A DNA stretch of 64,000 bases. Origin: an uncultured Pseudodesulfovibrio sp. (GTDB lineage Bacteria > Desulfobacterota > Desulfovibrionia > Desulfovibrionales > Desulfovibrionaceae). Where the stretch lies: contig NZ_OY760064.1 in assembly GCF_963662885.1 (NCBI RefSeq), positions 310,001 to 374,000 on the forward strand, given 5' to 3'. Shown here piece by piece: positions 33,572-42,451 of this stretch (position 1 is its first letter; each line of letters begins with the position of its first letter). The translations under genes and the position numbers were made by a program. The notes under the pieces were generated by a model that saw only the letters and a list, made by a program, of their open reading frames with translations, had not been told where the DNA came from and ran no database searches.

Positions 33572-35407
33572 TTAGGCCTTCTTTTTCTTTCCTTCCTCAC
33601 GATGCCGCACCAGAGCCGAGAGCTCTATCTTGCGCAGCCGGATGGACAGGGGGGTGACCTCGACCTGCTCGTCGTCCTTGATGAAGTTCAGGGCGTACTC
33701 CAGAGTCATGGGCTTGACCGGGGTCAGGACCACGGCTTCGTCCTTGCCCGAGGCACGCATGTTGGTCAGCTTCTTTTCCTTGGCCGGGTTGACGTTGATG
33801 TCGTTCTCCCGGTTGTGTTCGCCGATGATCATGCCTTCGTAGACCGGGTCGCCAGGGACCACGAAGATGCGGCCGCGGGGCTCCAGGTTGAACAGGCCGT
33901 AGGCGACAGCCTTGCCCGTGCGGTCGGCCACCAGGGAGCCGGTGTACCGGGAGGTGAACTCGCCCCGGTATTCGCCGTACCCTTCGAGGTAGGAGTTCAT
34001 GATGCCGGTGCCCTTGGTGTCGGTCAGGAATTCGTCGCGGTAGCCGATGAGCGCGCGGGACGGGACCGAGAACTCGAGACGGACCCGGCCGGTGCCGTGG
34101 TTGACCATGTTGGTCATGCGGCCCTTGCGGATCTGGATCTTCTCGGTGACGATGCCCATGAAGCTCTCGTCGCAGTCCACGTACAGGTGCTCGATAGGCT
34201 CCGTCTTCTGGCCGTCCTCGTACTTGAAGATGACCTCGGGGCGGCCAACGGAGAGCTCGAACCCTTCGCGGCGCATCTGCTCGACCAGGATAGCCATCTG
34301 GAATTCGCCGCGTCCCTTGACGAGGTAGGCGTCGCGGCTCTCGGTCTCATCGACCTGGATGGCCACGTTGAGCAGGGTTTCCTTGTGCAGGCGCTCGCGG
34401 ATCTTGTTGGTCTGTACCAGCTTGCCTTCCTGCCCGGCCAGGGGAGAAGTGTTGATGCCGAAGCGCATGGACACGGTGGGTTCGTCCACGGTGATGCGCG
34501 GCAGGGCCTTGGGGTCTTCCTTGGTGCAGATGGTATCGCCGATGTGCACGTCCTCGATGCCCGCGATAACGACGATGTCGCCGGGTTCGCAGGTGTCGGT
34601 GGGGACAACCTGGAGACCGTTGTAGGTCTGCAGCTTGGTCACCTTGAGCGGCACTTTCCGTCCGCCGTCGGCCAGGCACAGAAGCTGGTCGTTGGACTTG
34701 GCCACGCCGTGGTGGACCTTGCCGATGGCCAGACGACCGACGTAGTCGGAGTAGGACAGGTCGGAGACGAGCATCTGGAAGGGCTCGTCCGGGTCATGCA
34801 CGGGACCGGGCACGTGCTCCACGATCATGTCGAGGAGGATGTGCAGGTTCTCGCCGCGTTCGTCCGGAGACTCCATGGCGATGCCGTCGCGGCCGATGGC
34901 GTAGAGCAGGGGGAAGTCCAGCTGTTCCTCGGAGGCGTCCAGGTCGATGAACAGGTCGTAAATTTCGTTGAGCACTTCGTCGGGACGGGCGTCCTGGCGG
35001 TCGACCTTGTTGATGACAACCATCAGGGTAAGATGCTGCTCCAGGGCCTTCTTCAGCACGAAGCGGGTCTGGGGGAGCGGGCCTTCGGAGGCGTCCACCA
35101 GCAGGATAGCGCCGTCGGCCATGGAAAGGGAACGCTCCACCTCGCCGCCGAAGTCGGCGTGGCCGGGGGTGTCGATGATGTTGATCTTGGTGTCTTTCCA
35201 GGTGACGGAACAGTTCTTGGCGGCGATGGTGATGCCGCGCTCCCGCTCCAGGTCCATGGAGTCCATGATGCGATCGTCCACGTCCTGGCCTTCGCGGAAA
35301 AGGCCCGACTGCTTGAACATGGCATCCACGAGGGTGGTTTTGCCATGGTCGACGTGGGCGATGATGGCGATATTGCGAAGTCCGTTGTTGTTAACTTTGT
35401 TGCTCAT
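33572..35407 (-). CDS. typA: Ribosome-associated translational GTPase TypA/BipA
   Basis: This 611-residue EF-G-like GTPase has G1 AHVDHGKTT at 18-26, the ERERGITI switch at about 54-61, DTPGH at 79-83 and NKVD. The beta-barrel (domain II), domains III/V and the BipA-specific C-terminal domain follow in order. Its length agrees with the family (about 607). It helps ribosome assembly and stress growth. The start at 35407 has GGAGA upstream; the extra 24 codons in the open frame do not belong to the family. Confidence 0.95.
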   Translation of the reverse strand: MSNKVNNNGLRNIAIIAHVDHGKTTLVDAMFKQSGLFREGQDVDDRIMDSMDLERERGITIAAKNCSVTWKDTKINIIDTPGHADFGGEVERSLSMADGAILLVDASEGPLPQTRFVLKKALEQHLTLMVVINKVDRQDARPDEVLNEIYDLFIDLDASEEQLDFPLLYAIGRDGIAMESPDERGENLHILLDMIVEHVPGPVHDPDEPFQMLVSDLSYSDYVGRLAIGKVHHGVAKSNDQLLCLADGGRKVPLKVTKLQTYNGLQVVPTDTCEPGDIVVIAGIEDVHIGDTICTKEDPKALPRITVDEPTVSMRFGINTSPLAGQEGKLVQTNKIRERLHKETLLNVAIQVDETESRDAYLVKGRGEFQMAILVEQMRREGFELSVGRPEVIFKYEDGQKTEPIEHLYVDCDESFMGIVTEKIQIRKGRMTNMVNHGTGRVRLEFSVPSRALIGYRDEFLTDTKGTGIMNSYLEGYGEYRGEFTSRYTGSLVADRTGKAVAYGLFNLEPRGRIFVVPGDPVYEGMIIGEHNRENDINVNPAKEKKLTNMRASGKDEAVVLTPVKPMTLEYALNFIKDDEQVEVTPLSIRLRKIELSALVRHREEGKKKKA

Positions 35408-35535
35408 GGTTTCTCCAATAATAAGTAATAGGCGCAAGTACGCAGGGAAGCGGTTAACCGAAAGCCGTTCGGCTGGCAAGCGGAGATTTGGCGTCGGCCG
35501 GGAAAAATCATTCCACGGGGCCGCGTTCAGACCTG

Positions 35536-36495
35536 CTACGGTGCGGAGGAGGGGAGGGCTCGGGTGCGTTCGACCGCATCCTGGTTCAGGGTTTTCCAGC
35601 CCAGCTGATCGCTTTCATAAAAGCCTGTGGCGTCGAGCAGGGCGCGTATGAATCCCTGGCGGTGGAGTTCGTCGAGTCCGGCCTGCAGGGCGTTGAAGGT
35701 GGCCTCTCCATCCGGGTGGAGGCGCGAGACCATGAAGTGGCGGCTTTCGATAAGCGAGAAGCGGATGCCTGGCACCGGGACGAATCGTTTTCCTTCCATC
35801 ATCCTCTCCATACCGGGCTTGTTGCTCGCTTCCATGGGAATCCAGTCGGCCCGGCCGGCCAGAATCATCTTGATCAGGCTCGGAAAGGTGGGAGCCTGGA
35901 TGACATTGTTGATCCCCATGCTCATGAGCACCTGCCGGTCGTTGTTCCAGACCGTGCCGATAATGCCTCTCCCGGCCTGGTTCAACTCCTCCGCATTGCG
36001 CGCGGCGAGGACCCCTTTGTTCTCCGGAAGGCAGTAGAATAGCTTGTGAAATTCTCCAACAGGGGTTACGGGATCGCTGAGGAACAAGGCCTCGACGTCC
36101 TGCTTGTCGTTCAGTACCGAGACATCCAGTTGCTGGCCGGTCATGACCGCGTTGCCGCAGATGACCTCTTCCACGGCGCGTCGGGCGTTGCTCGTGACGG
36201 CGAAGGAAATGGGCTTGCTCATACCGCCCAGGCGCAAGGCCCTGACGGCGATGACCATTTCCACCGCAGTGCGGTCGTACATGCCGGCCGGGAGATCGGC
36301 GGTCACCTTGAGCGGGTCTCCGTCGAAGCGGGCCAGAATATCCCGGTAGGCCCGGATGATGGGCTTGTTGGCGGTCAAGGTCACCGGCCCGTCCGCTCCG
36401 GACAGGCCGGGGAGCGCCATGATGCAGGCCGCAGCAAGGGTTACGGCTGAAAGCAGGCGGCGAAAGGCTCTCTGGAAAGCTGCGAACATAGGCAT
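35536..36495 (-). CDS. Periplasmic solute-binding-like protein
   Basis: This 319-residue protein starts with a signal-type stretch (RRLLSAVTLAAACIMALPG) and is otherwise like bacterial family 3 or ligand-binding proteins: PIIRAYRDILARFDGDP, VWNNDRQVLMSMGINNVI, SLIKMILAGRADWIPMEAS, GIRFSLIESRHFMVSR. It is diverged and no transporter gene adjoins. It may be the sensory or ligand protein of an unlinked system. The start is uncertain between 36495 and 36489. It is divergent from the permease gene at 36606. Confidence 0.65.
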   Translation of the reverse strand: MPMFAAFQRAFRRLLSAVTLAAACIMALPGLSGADGPVTLTANKPIIRAYRDILARFDGDPLKVTADLPAGMYDRTAVEMVIAVRALRLGGMSKPISFAVTSNARRAVEEVICGNAVMTGQQLDVSVLNDKQDVEALFLSDPVTPVGEFHKLFYCLPENKGVLAARNAEELNQAGRGIIGTVWNNDRQVLMSMGINNVIQAPTFPSLIKMILAGRADWIPMEASNKPGMERMMEGKRFVPVPGIRFSLIESRHFMVSRLHPDGEATFNALQAGLDELHRQGFIRALLDATGFYESDQLGWKTLNQDAVERTRALPSSAP

Positions 36496-36605
36496 TGCGC
36501 TGCTTTACATGTTTGAAGGTATATTGCAATGGTAATACTATCCCCGGAAATAGGCCGAAGAGCGCGGTGTATCAGCTCTTTGTGCGGGCCGGGAAAAAGG
36601 ACGGG

Positions 36606-37880
36606 ATGATGGTGAGCAACAGGATGGGGCAGGGCGGATCGGTGAACCCGGAGGGTATGGGCGCTCCTTCCACAGGCAGGATGGTGACCACGGCGTTGAT
36701 CGTCACCGGGAATATGGTCGGTGCGGGCATTTTGGCCCTGCCGGTCAATCTCGGGCCTTCGGGCTTTTTGCCCGCCGTGCTGGGCGCTCTGGCCATGTGG
36801 GCGGTGATGACCTGCACCGGTCTGATCATAGCCCGGCAGCCGTTCCTGCAAGAGAATGAAAGTGCGGACCTGCCCACATTTTTTGAAGCCGTGCTCGGCC
36901 CCTGCGGCAAGTGGCTTTCCGTGGCCGCCAACCTCGTTATTCTCTACGGGCTGTTGACCGCCTACCTGGCCGGGGTCGCCTCGGTTGCCACCAATTCCTT
37001 CGGACTGGGCATCCCCCAGTGGGGCTGGCTGCTCATCTATTTCTGCGGGGCCACGCTTCTGGCCTCCTTTGGCAGCGCCGTACTCAGGCGGTCCAATGCC
37101 GTGCTCATGACCGTCATGTGGCTATTGTTCGGTGCCTTGCTGATCATGGTCGTGCCCCATTTCCGCCGGGCGGATCTGGCTGCGGGCGACCTGACCTTCT
37201 TTACCTCGGGGTTGCCGATCCTGGTCACGGCCTTCAATTTCCACAACGTGGTCCCGACCATGTGCCGCACGCTGAACCATGACCGCAAGGCCGTCACCAA
37301 AGCCATCTGGCTCGGGTCCGGCCTCGGCGCGTTCATGACCCTGCTGTGGACGGTGGCCGTCATGGTCACGTTGCCCATGGAGTCGGCGGACGGGGTGTCC
37401 ATCATCGCCGCCTTCAAGGCCGGGGTGCCGGCCACCGTACCGCTCAACCAGCTCATCAAATCGCCTCTGTTCGTGGATGCCTCCATAGGCTTCGCGGTGG
37501 TGGCCATGAGTACCTCGTACATCGCCACGGGCGTTGCCCTGACAGCCTTTCTCAAGGATGTGGCGGGCAAGCGGGTGCGCAGCAGGGTGGCCATCTGGCT
37601 GTTGACCTTCCTGCCGCCTGTTGGCATCGGGACTCTGTATCCGGATATTTTTCTCCAGGCCCTGAACGTGGTCGGCGGATTCGGCGTGGGTACCCTGTTC
37701 GGTATCCTGCCCGGTGTGCTCCTGGTCCGCCAGGGCGCGCCCGGTTCAAGAACCAGGCGTTTTGGCTGGCTGCTGGTAGGCGTGTTCGTCTGCGTGCTAC
37801 TGGTGGAGTTGGCCCAGGAGACCGGCATGTTGCAAATCAGCCCGGACGTTGAATACTGGTCCGCGCATCGTTTTCATTAA
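36606..37880 (+). CDS. Aromatic/neutral amino-acid permease-like transporter
   Basis: This 424-residue protein has eleven or so membrane segments. The opening ALIVTGNMVGAGILALPVNLG is the classical HAAAP/amino-acid transporter family 1 motif, and ILVTAFNFHNVVPTMCRTL is a second landmark. These carry Trp, Tyr, Ser or related amino acids by ion symport. The gene lies 12 bases before aspartase, which suggests that it delivers the amino acid (perhaps aspartate or asparagine) for the next enzyme. The start at 36606 has AAGGA upstream; 36609 is equally possible. Confidence 0.78.
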   Translation: MMVSNRMGQGGSVNPEGMGAPSTGRMVTTALIVTGNMVGAGILALPVNLGPSGFLPAVLGALAMWAVMTCTGLIIARQPFLQENESADLPTFFEAVLGPCGKWLSVAANLVILYGLLTAYLAGVASVATNSFGLGIPQWGWLLIYFCGATLLASFGSAVLRRSNAVLMTVMWLLFGALLIMVVPHFRRADLAAGDLTFFTSGLPILVTAFNFHNVVPTMCRTLNHDRKAVTKAIWLGSGLGAFMTLLWTVAVMVTLPMESADGVSIIAAFKAGVPATVPLNQLIKSPLFVDASIGFAVVAMSTSYIATGVALTAFLKDVAGKRVRSRVAIWLLTFLPPVGIGTLYPDIFLQALNVVGGFGVGTLFGILPGVLLVRQGAPGSRTRRFGWLLVGVFVCVLLVELAQETGMLQISPDVEYWSAHRFH

Positions 37881-37892
37881 GGGAGAATAATC

Positions 37893-39302
37893 ATGACCCA
37901 GATGAGGATCGAACACGACAGCCTTGGTGAAGTGGCCGTACCCGGCGACGCTTACTACGGCGTGCAGACCCGAAGGGCTCTGGACAACTTTCATATCTCG
38001 GGCATCCCCATGTCCCACTACCCTCGGATGATCAATGCCCTGGCCTACGTGAAGATGGCCGCGGCCGAGGCCAACGCTTCGCTTGGGCTGTTGGACGAGG
38101 ATAAATGCCGGGCGATCTGCCGGGCCTGCGAAGACATCCTGGACGGCAAACTGCACGACCAGTTCGTGGTCGACGTGGTCCAGGGCGGCGCGGGCACTTC
38201 GGCCAACATGAACGCCAACGAGGTGATCTGCAACCGTGCCCTGGAGCTGTTGGGGCACGCCAGGGGAGAGTACGAATACCTCCATCCCCTGAACCACGTG
38301 AACATGTCCCAGTCCACCAACGACGTGTACCCGTCGGCCCTGAACATCGCGCTGATCCTGGACATCCGGGAGTTGGTGGATGCCATGGCCTACCTGCGCA
38401 AGGCGTTCAAACGCAAGGGCGACGAGTTTGCGGACGTCATCAAGATGGGCCGCACCCAGTTGCAGGACGCGGTCCCCATGACCCTGGGCCAGGAGTTCGC
38501 CGCCTGGTCCGTGACCATCGGCGAGGACATTCAGCGTCTGGACGAGGCCCAGGCTCTGGTTCACGAGATCAACATGGGGGCCACGGCCATCGGTACCGGT
38601 CTGAACTCCCACCCGGACTACGCCCGCACGGTCACCGAAAAGCTCGTTCAATTGACCACCCTGCAACTGGTGTCCTCTCCGGACCTGGTCGAAGCCACCC
38701 AGGATACGGGCGTCTACGTCCAGCTGTCCGGAGTGCTTAAACGCGCTGCCGTCAAATTATCCAAGATATGTAATGACCTGCGCCTGCTTTCCAGCGGTCC
38801 GCGCTGCGGGGTGAACGAGATCAATCTGCCGCCCATGCAGCCCGGTTCCTCGATCATGCCGGGCAAGGTGAACCCGGTCATTCCCGAGGTGGTCAATCAG
38901 GTGGCCTTCACCGTGATAGGCCATGACATGACGGTGACCATGGCCTGCGAGGCGGGGCAATTGGAGCTCAACGTCATGGAGCCGGTCATCGGCTACTCCC
39001 TGTTCCAGTCCATGAACATGTTGCGCCGTGCCTGCCTGACGCTGGCCGACAAGTGCATTCTGGGCATCACCGCCAACCGGGAGCGGTGCCGTGAAATGGT
39101 CGAGCACTCCATCGGCCTGGTCACGGCCCTGAATCCGTACATCGGTTACGAGAAGTCCGCCGAGATCGCCAAGGAGGCCATGAAGACGGGCGGTTCCGTG
39201 TACGAGATCGTTCTGGAAAAGGGCTACCTGAGCCGCGAGGAGTTGGACGACATCCTCAAGCCCGAGAACATGGTCAAGCCGCGTTACGTGCATCGTCCGT
39301 GA
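37893..39302 (+). CDS. aspA: Aspartate ammonia-lyase (aspartase)
   Basis: This 469-residue enzyme of the fumarase II/aspartase superfamily splits L-aspartate into fumarate and ammonia. The superfamily signature GSSIMPGKVNPVIPE contains the loop serine. GGAGTSANMNANEVICNRA and HPLNHVNMSQSTNDVYPSA are also present. Its length fits AspA (about 470). Fumarate made here can be used as an electron acceptor or enter succinate metabolism. Sequence alone leaves a small chance of class II fumarase, but the residues match aspartase better. It follows an amino-acid permease. Confidence 0.9.
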   Translation: MTQMRIEHDSLGEVAVPGDAYYGVQTRRALDNFHISGIPMSHYPRMINALAYVKMAAAEANASLGLLDEDKCRAICRACEDILDGKLHDQFVVDVVQGGAGTSANMNANEVICNRALELLGHARGEYEYLHPLNHVNMSQSTNDVYPSALNIALILDIRELVDAMAYLRKAFKRKGDEFADVIKMGRTQLQDAVPMTLGQEFAAWSVTIGEDIQRLDEAQALVHEINMGATAIGTGLNSHPDYARTVTEKLVQLTTLQLVSSPDLVEATQDTGVYVQLSGVLKRAAVKLSKICNDLRLLSSGPRCGVNEINLPPMQPGSSIMPGKVNPVIPEVVNQVAFTVIGHDMTVTMACEAGQLELNVMEPVIGYSLFQSMNMLRRACLTLADKCILGITANRERCREMVEHSIGLVTALNPYIGYEKSAEIAKEAMKTGGSVYEIVLEKGYLSREELDDILKPENMVKPRYVHRP

Positions 39303-39328
39303 CCGCCGCTATCGGATCAAACAATTCC

Positions 39329-39372
39329 ACGGCCCGCCGCGCGTTACGATGCGCGGCGGGCCGTTGCTTTTT
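39329..39372 (+). terminator. Strong terminator after aspartase
   Basis: Arms ACGGCCCGCCGCGC (39329-39342) and GCGCGGCGGGCCGT (39351-39364), then a T-rich tail (TGCTTTTT). Confidence 0.85.
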
Positions 39373-39450
39373 GCGCCCACTTCCTCTAGGCTTTTCTAGA
39401 GAAAATCGAGATAATCTCCCGTTCCCTGTTACAGGCCAAACGGAGGAAAC

Positions 39451-40194
39451 ATGCGTCAGTTCATAGCCCTGTGCACCCTGGCGGCCCTGCTGGGTCTGGC
39501 CGGATGCGGTACGGTCAATCCCTATCCGCAGCACGTCTATTCCACGCCCTCTTCGTCAAAAAGCGGGCAATACGATCCCAAGACAAAGCCGTATACGGTC
39601 CTGGGCAAGACGTACTATCCCCTCCAATCCTCTGCGGGATACGACGAGATCGGTCTGGCCTCATGGTACGGAGCGGATTTCCACGGCAGGAAGACGGCCA
39701 ACGGCCAGACCTACAACATGTATGGCGTGTCCGCGGCCCACAAGACTCTGCCGCTGGGCAGCCGGGTACGCGTCACCAATCTGGAGAACAAGCGTTCCGT
39801 GATCCTGACCATCAACGACCGTGGCCCGTTCGTGAACGAGCGCATACTTGATCTGTCCTACGGAGCCGCACAAAAGCTCGGGACCGTACAGACCGGAGTG
39901 GTCAAGGTCCGCGTCACCTCCCTGGACACGACCATCGCGCCCACCAGGCTGGCGGATACCCCGGGCAAGCTTTACAGCGTCCGTGTAGGGGCCTTTGCGG
40001 TACGGGACAACGCCCTGCGCGTGCACAACCAACTGTTGGCCCAGGGTTACAGTGGAGCGACCATTTCCGTGGTCGATCACGGCGGCCAGATTTTGCACAT
40101 CGTGCAGGCCGGAAGCTTCAAATCCAGAGATCAGGCAGAACGAGTCATGGAGGCTTTGAAGGACTCATTTCCGACCTGTTATATTATCAGTTGA
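39451..40194 (+). CDS. rlpA: RlpA-family lytic transglycosylase lipoprotein with SPOR domain
   Basis: This 247-residue outer-envelope lipoprotein has signal peptide and lipobox LAGC at about 16-19. The double-psi beta-barrel follows (GLASWYGADFHGRKTANGQTY with the catalytic Asp, and TLPLGSRVRVTN, NDRGPF), then a SPOR domain near the C-terminus (YSVRVGAFAVRDNALRVHNQL) that binds denuded septal peptidoglycan. RlpA removes or cuts naked glycan strands during division. The start follows GGAGG. Confidence 0.9.
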   Translation: MRQFIALCTLAALLGLAGCGTVNPYPQHVYSTPSSSKSGQYDPKTKPYTVLGKTYYPLQSSAGYDEIGLASWYGADFHGRKTANGQTYNMYGVSAAHKTLPLGSRVRVTNLENKRSVILTINDRGPFVNERILDLSYGAAQKLGTVQTGVVKVRVTSLDTTIAPTRLADTPGKLYSVRVGAFAVRDNALRVHNQLLAQGYSGATISVVDHGGQILHIVQAGSFKSRDQAERVMEALKDSFPTCYIIS

Positions 40195-40288
40195 AATTCT
40201 GCCGAAGTGGTGGCATAGCTTCCCGGTTTTGTGTATGAACTCTCCGTGGGCGGCGCTTTTTAAGCTTCCCAAATCCCTGGCGAGAGTG

Positions 40289-40318
40289 TATGACACGAGG
40301 ACTTATTTGCGTGTCATA
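40289..40318. promoter_or_regulatory. Inverted repeat before the HU gene
   Basis: TATGACACG (40289-40297) and CGTGTCATA (40310-40318) form a perfect 9-base repeat with a 12-base spacer, ending 39 bases before the HU start. It could be an operator or a hairpin in the leader mRNA. Confidence 0.4.
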
Positions 40319-40357
40319 TGGTAAATAGCATCAATAAACCACTATAGGAGTTTTTTT

Positions 40358-40630
40358 ATGACCAAAGCTGAACTCGTAGCGAAGATCGCTGAAAAGATCG
40401 GCACTTCCAAAGCCCAGGCCGAGGCCTCTATGAATGCCATCCTGGACACCATCCAGGAAGAACTGGCCGCCGGCAACAAACTGACCCTGACCGGCTTCGG
40501 CACTTTCAGCGTGAGCGAGCGCAAGGCCCGCACTGGTCGAAACCCCCGCACCGGCACCGCTCTGAACATCCCGGCCTGCAAGGTCGCCCAGTTCAAGCCC
40601 GGCAAGGTCCTGAAGGACGCCGTGAAGTAG
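40358..40630 (+). CDS. HU-family DNA-binding protein
   Basis: This 90-residue nucleoid protein starts MTKAELVAKIAEKIGTSKAQ. The DNA-binding beta-arm contains GRNPRTGTALNIPA, and the body is the usual HU/IHF fold (TLTGFGTFSVSERKA). It is more like HU than IHF. The ribosome site is AGGAG 8 bases upstream. A strong bidirectional terminator follows. Confidence 0.93.
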   Translation: MTKAELVAKIAEKIGTSKAQAEASMNAILDTIQEELAAGNKLTLTGFGTFSVSERKARTGRNPRTGTALNIPACKVAQFKPGKVLKDAVK

Positions 40631-40650
40631 CTGCGAGGCTGTTTTTGAGA

Positions 40651-40690
40651 GAAAAGCCCCCTTGGCCGTAGCCAAGGGGGCTTTTCTTTT
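40651..40690. terminator. Bidirectional terminator between HU and the chemoreceptor gene
   Basis: GAAAAGCCCCCTTGGC (40651-40666), loop CGTA, GCCAAGGGGGCTTTTC (40671-40686) and a T-rich tail. Serves both converging genes. Confidence 0.9.
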
Positions 40691-40712
40691 GCCCGGTGCG
40701 AACGGGCAAAGG

Positions 40713-42290
40713 TTATTTCATCTCGCCGACCACGGCGGTCAGGTGCCGGGCCAGTTCGGCAAGGTGGTCGATGGCCCGGGACGCCTCTATCATGAGTTCG
40801 TCGGTCTCCTGGCAGACGCGTGTTACCTCTGCGGTAGCCGCGCTTATCTGCTCGCTTGCCGAGGACTGCTGTTCGGCTGCGGTGGCGATGGAGTGCACCT
40901 GATCGGCGGTGCCCCGTGTGGTGGACAATATGGAGGCCAGTGCCTCCCCCGAGCGTCCGGCCAGTTCAGTGCTCCGGGTCACGGAGGAAACAGCGGTCTG
41001 CGTGGCCTGCACGTTCTGCCGGGCAACTTCCTGAATGCCCTTGACCGCCGCATGCACCTCGCTGGTGGCGTTCATGGTCTTTTCGGCCAGTTTGCGGACC
41101 TCGTCAGCGACCACGGCAAAGCCGCGTCCGGCCTCTCCTGCGCGGGCGGCCTCAATGGCGGCGTTCAGCGCGAGGAGGTTGGTCTGGTCGGCGATATCCT
41201 CGATGACGCCGAGGACCACGCCGATCTCCTCGGCACGGTGGTCCAACTGTTCCATGGACTGCTTGAGCCCCGAAGCGTGTTGCGAGACCTCGTCGATGGC
41301 CTCGATGACCTGGGCGACCACGGCCTCACCTTCGCGAGCCTGATCGTTGGCATCACTGGCGTCGCGGGCCGCCTCCTGGGCGAAACGGGCGACTTCGAGC
41401 ACGGCGGCGTTCATCTCTTCCATGGCGGCAGCGGTCTCGGTGGTACGGTCCGTCTGTTCCCGCGCCCCCTGTCTGGCCTTGTCCACCAGACCTTCCAGGG
41501 TTCGGGACGAATCGCTCAAATTCTTGGAAACCTCGGTGGCTTCGCGGGCCGCGTTGGATATGCGATCGTTCTGGGTGAGGATTTGCCGCTCATGGTGTTT
41601 CAGCTCGGTGGTGTTCATGTACAGGCAACAGCCGCCGATGACTTTGTCCTCGACGTCATGCAGAGGGAACAGGTTGATGAGCACGTTGATGTCGCTGCCG
41701 TCGGCATGCTTGAAGACCGCCTCGACATTCATGTCCCGCGTGTCGTCGGCCATGCAGTCCGCGATCTTGGAGCGGCGGTCGTCCTTGTAAAATATCTGCG
41801 AGATCATCCGGCCGTAGTAGGCCTTGGGCTCCTCGCGCGAGCCGAGCATATCCAGGCATTCCCGGTTCAGGTAGGTCAGGCGCTGGTCCGTGTCCACGAT
41901 GGCGCAGGGAATGGGCAGGCCGTTCAGTATGGAGCGGGCGAACCCGAGCCGTTCCTTGTACAGGGAGGCAAGCTCGCCGACCTGAGAGCCGAGGCCTGGC
42001 ACCGTGGCGCTCAGCACATCGCTGTCGGCCCGGTCATACTCTCCGGCAAGCATGTGGTCGATGAAGTCGGAGAGCACCTTTGCAGGGCGGACCAACGCGC
42101 CGTGCAGCGCCCCCATGATGACCACGCCCAGCAGGGTGAAGGCGGCGATCATGGCAGCCACAACCGGCATGCTGACGGACTCCGTGCCGAACATGAAGTA
42201 AAAGACGGCCGAAACCATGGCCGAGATGAGCAGAGTCGCTCCGTATAGTCCGATGGATAGCTTGAAACAGAAAGGGGTGTTCTTGAGCAT
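40713..42290 (-). CDS. Methyl-accepting chemotaxis protein with PAS domain
   Basis: This 525-residue receptor has two N-terminal membrane helices (about 10-32 and 43-63), little periplasmic loop, and a PAS domain near 110-230 (GLPIPCAIVDTDQRLTYLN, VIGGCCLYMNTTELK). The C-terminal signalling domain ends in the CheA/CheW tip (VIEDIADQTNLLALNAAIEAARAGE) with AMEEMNAAVLEVA methylation helices. The lack of a periplasmic sensor suggests that it senses a cytosolic or redox cue. It is transcribed toward HU, apart from the lactate operon. Confidence 0.9.
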   Translation of the reverse strand: MLKNTPFCFKLSIGLYGATLLISAMVSAVFYFMFGTESVSMPVVAAMIAAFTLLGVVIMGALHGALVRPAKVLSDFIDHMLAGEYDRADSDVLSATVPGLGSQVGELASLYKERLGFARSILNGLPIPCAIVDTDQRLTYLNRECLDMLGSREEPKAYYGRMISQIFYKDDRRSKIADCMADDTRDMNVEAVFKHADGSDINVLINLFPLHDVEDKVIGGCCLYMNTTELKHHERQILTQNDRISNAAREATEVSKNLSDSSRTLEGLVDKARQGAREQTDRTTETAAAMEEMNAAVLEVARFAQEAARDASDANDQAREGEAVVAQVIEAIDEVSQHASGLKQSMEQLDHRAEEIGVVLGVIEDIADQTNLLALNAAIEAARAGEAGRGFAVVADEVRKLAEKTMNATSEVHAAVKGIQEVARQNVQATQTAVSSVTRSTELAGRSGEALASILSTTRGTADQVHSIATAAEQQSSASEQISAATAEVTRVCQETDELMIEASRAIDHLAELARHLTAVVGEMK

Positions 42291-42312
42291 TGTTGTACCA
42301 ATAAGGCGGCTT

Positions 42313-42354
42313 AAAAAAGGAGGGTTCTCCGCCCGTGGGATGGGCGGAGAACCC
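42313..42354 (-). terminator. Terminator of the lactate operon
   Basis: GGGTTCTCCGCCC (42322-42334) and GGGCGGAGAACCC (42342-42354) form a perfect 13-base stem; six A at 42313-42318 become a T-run on the minus strand. It lies 97 bases after the lldEF stop. Confidence 0.85.
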
Positions 42355-42451
42355 GTTTGAGGCAGTTCGTTCAGGAGGAAGCAGGGTGTGGGTGCTTCTA
42401 CGGATTGCGGTCCTTACCTTCGGAGAGCCTCAAATGTTACGGCAAAGCCGG

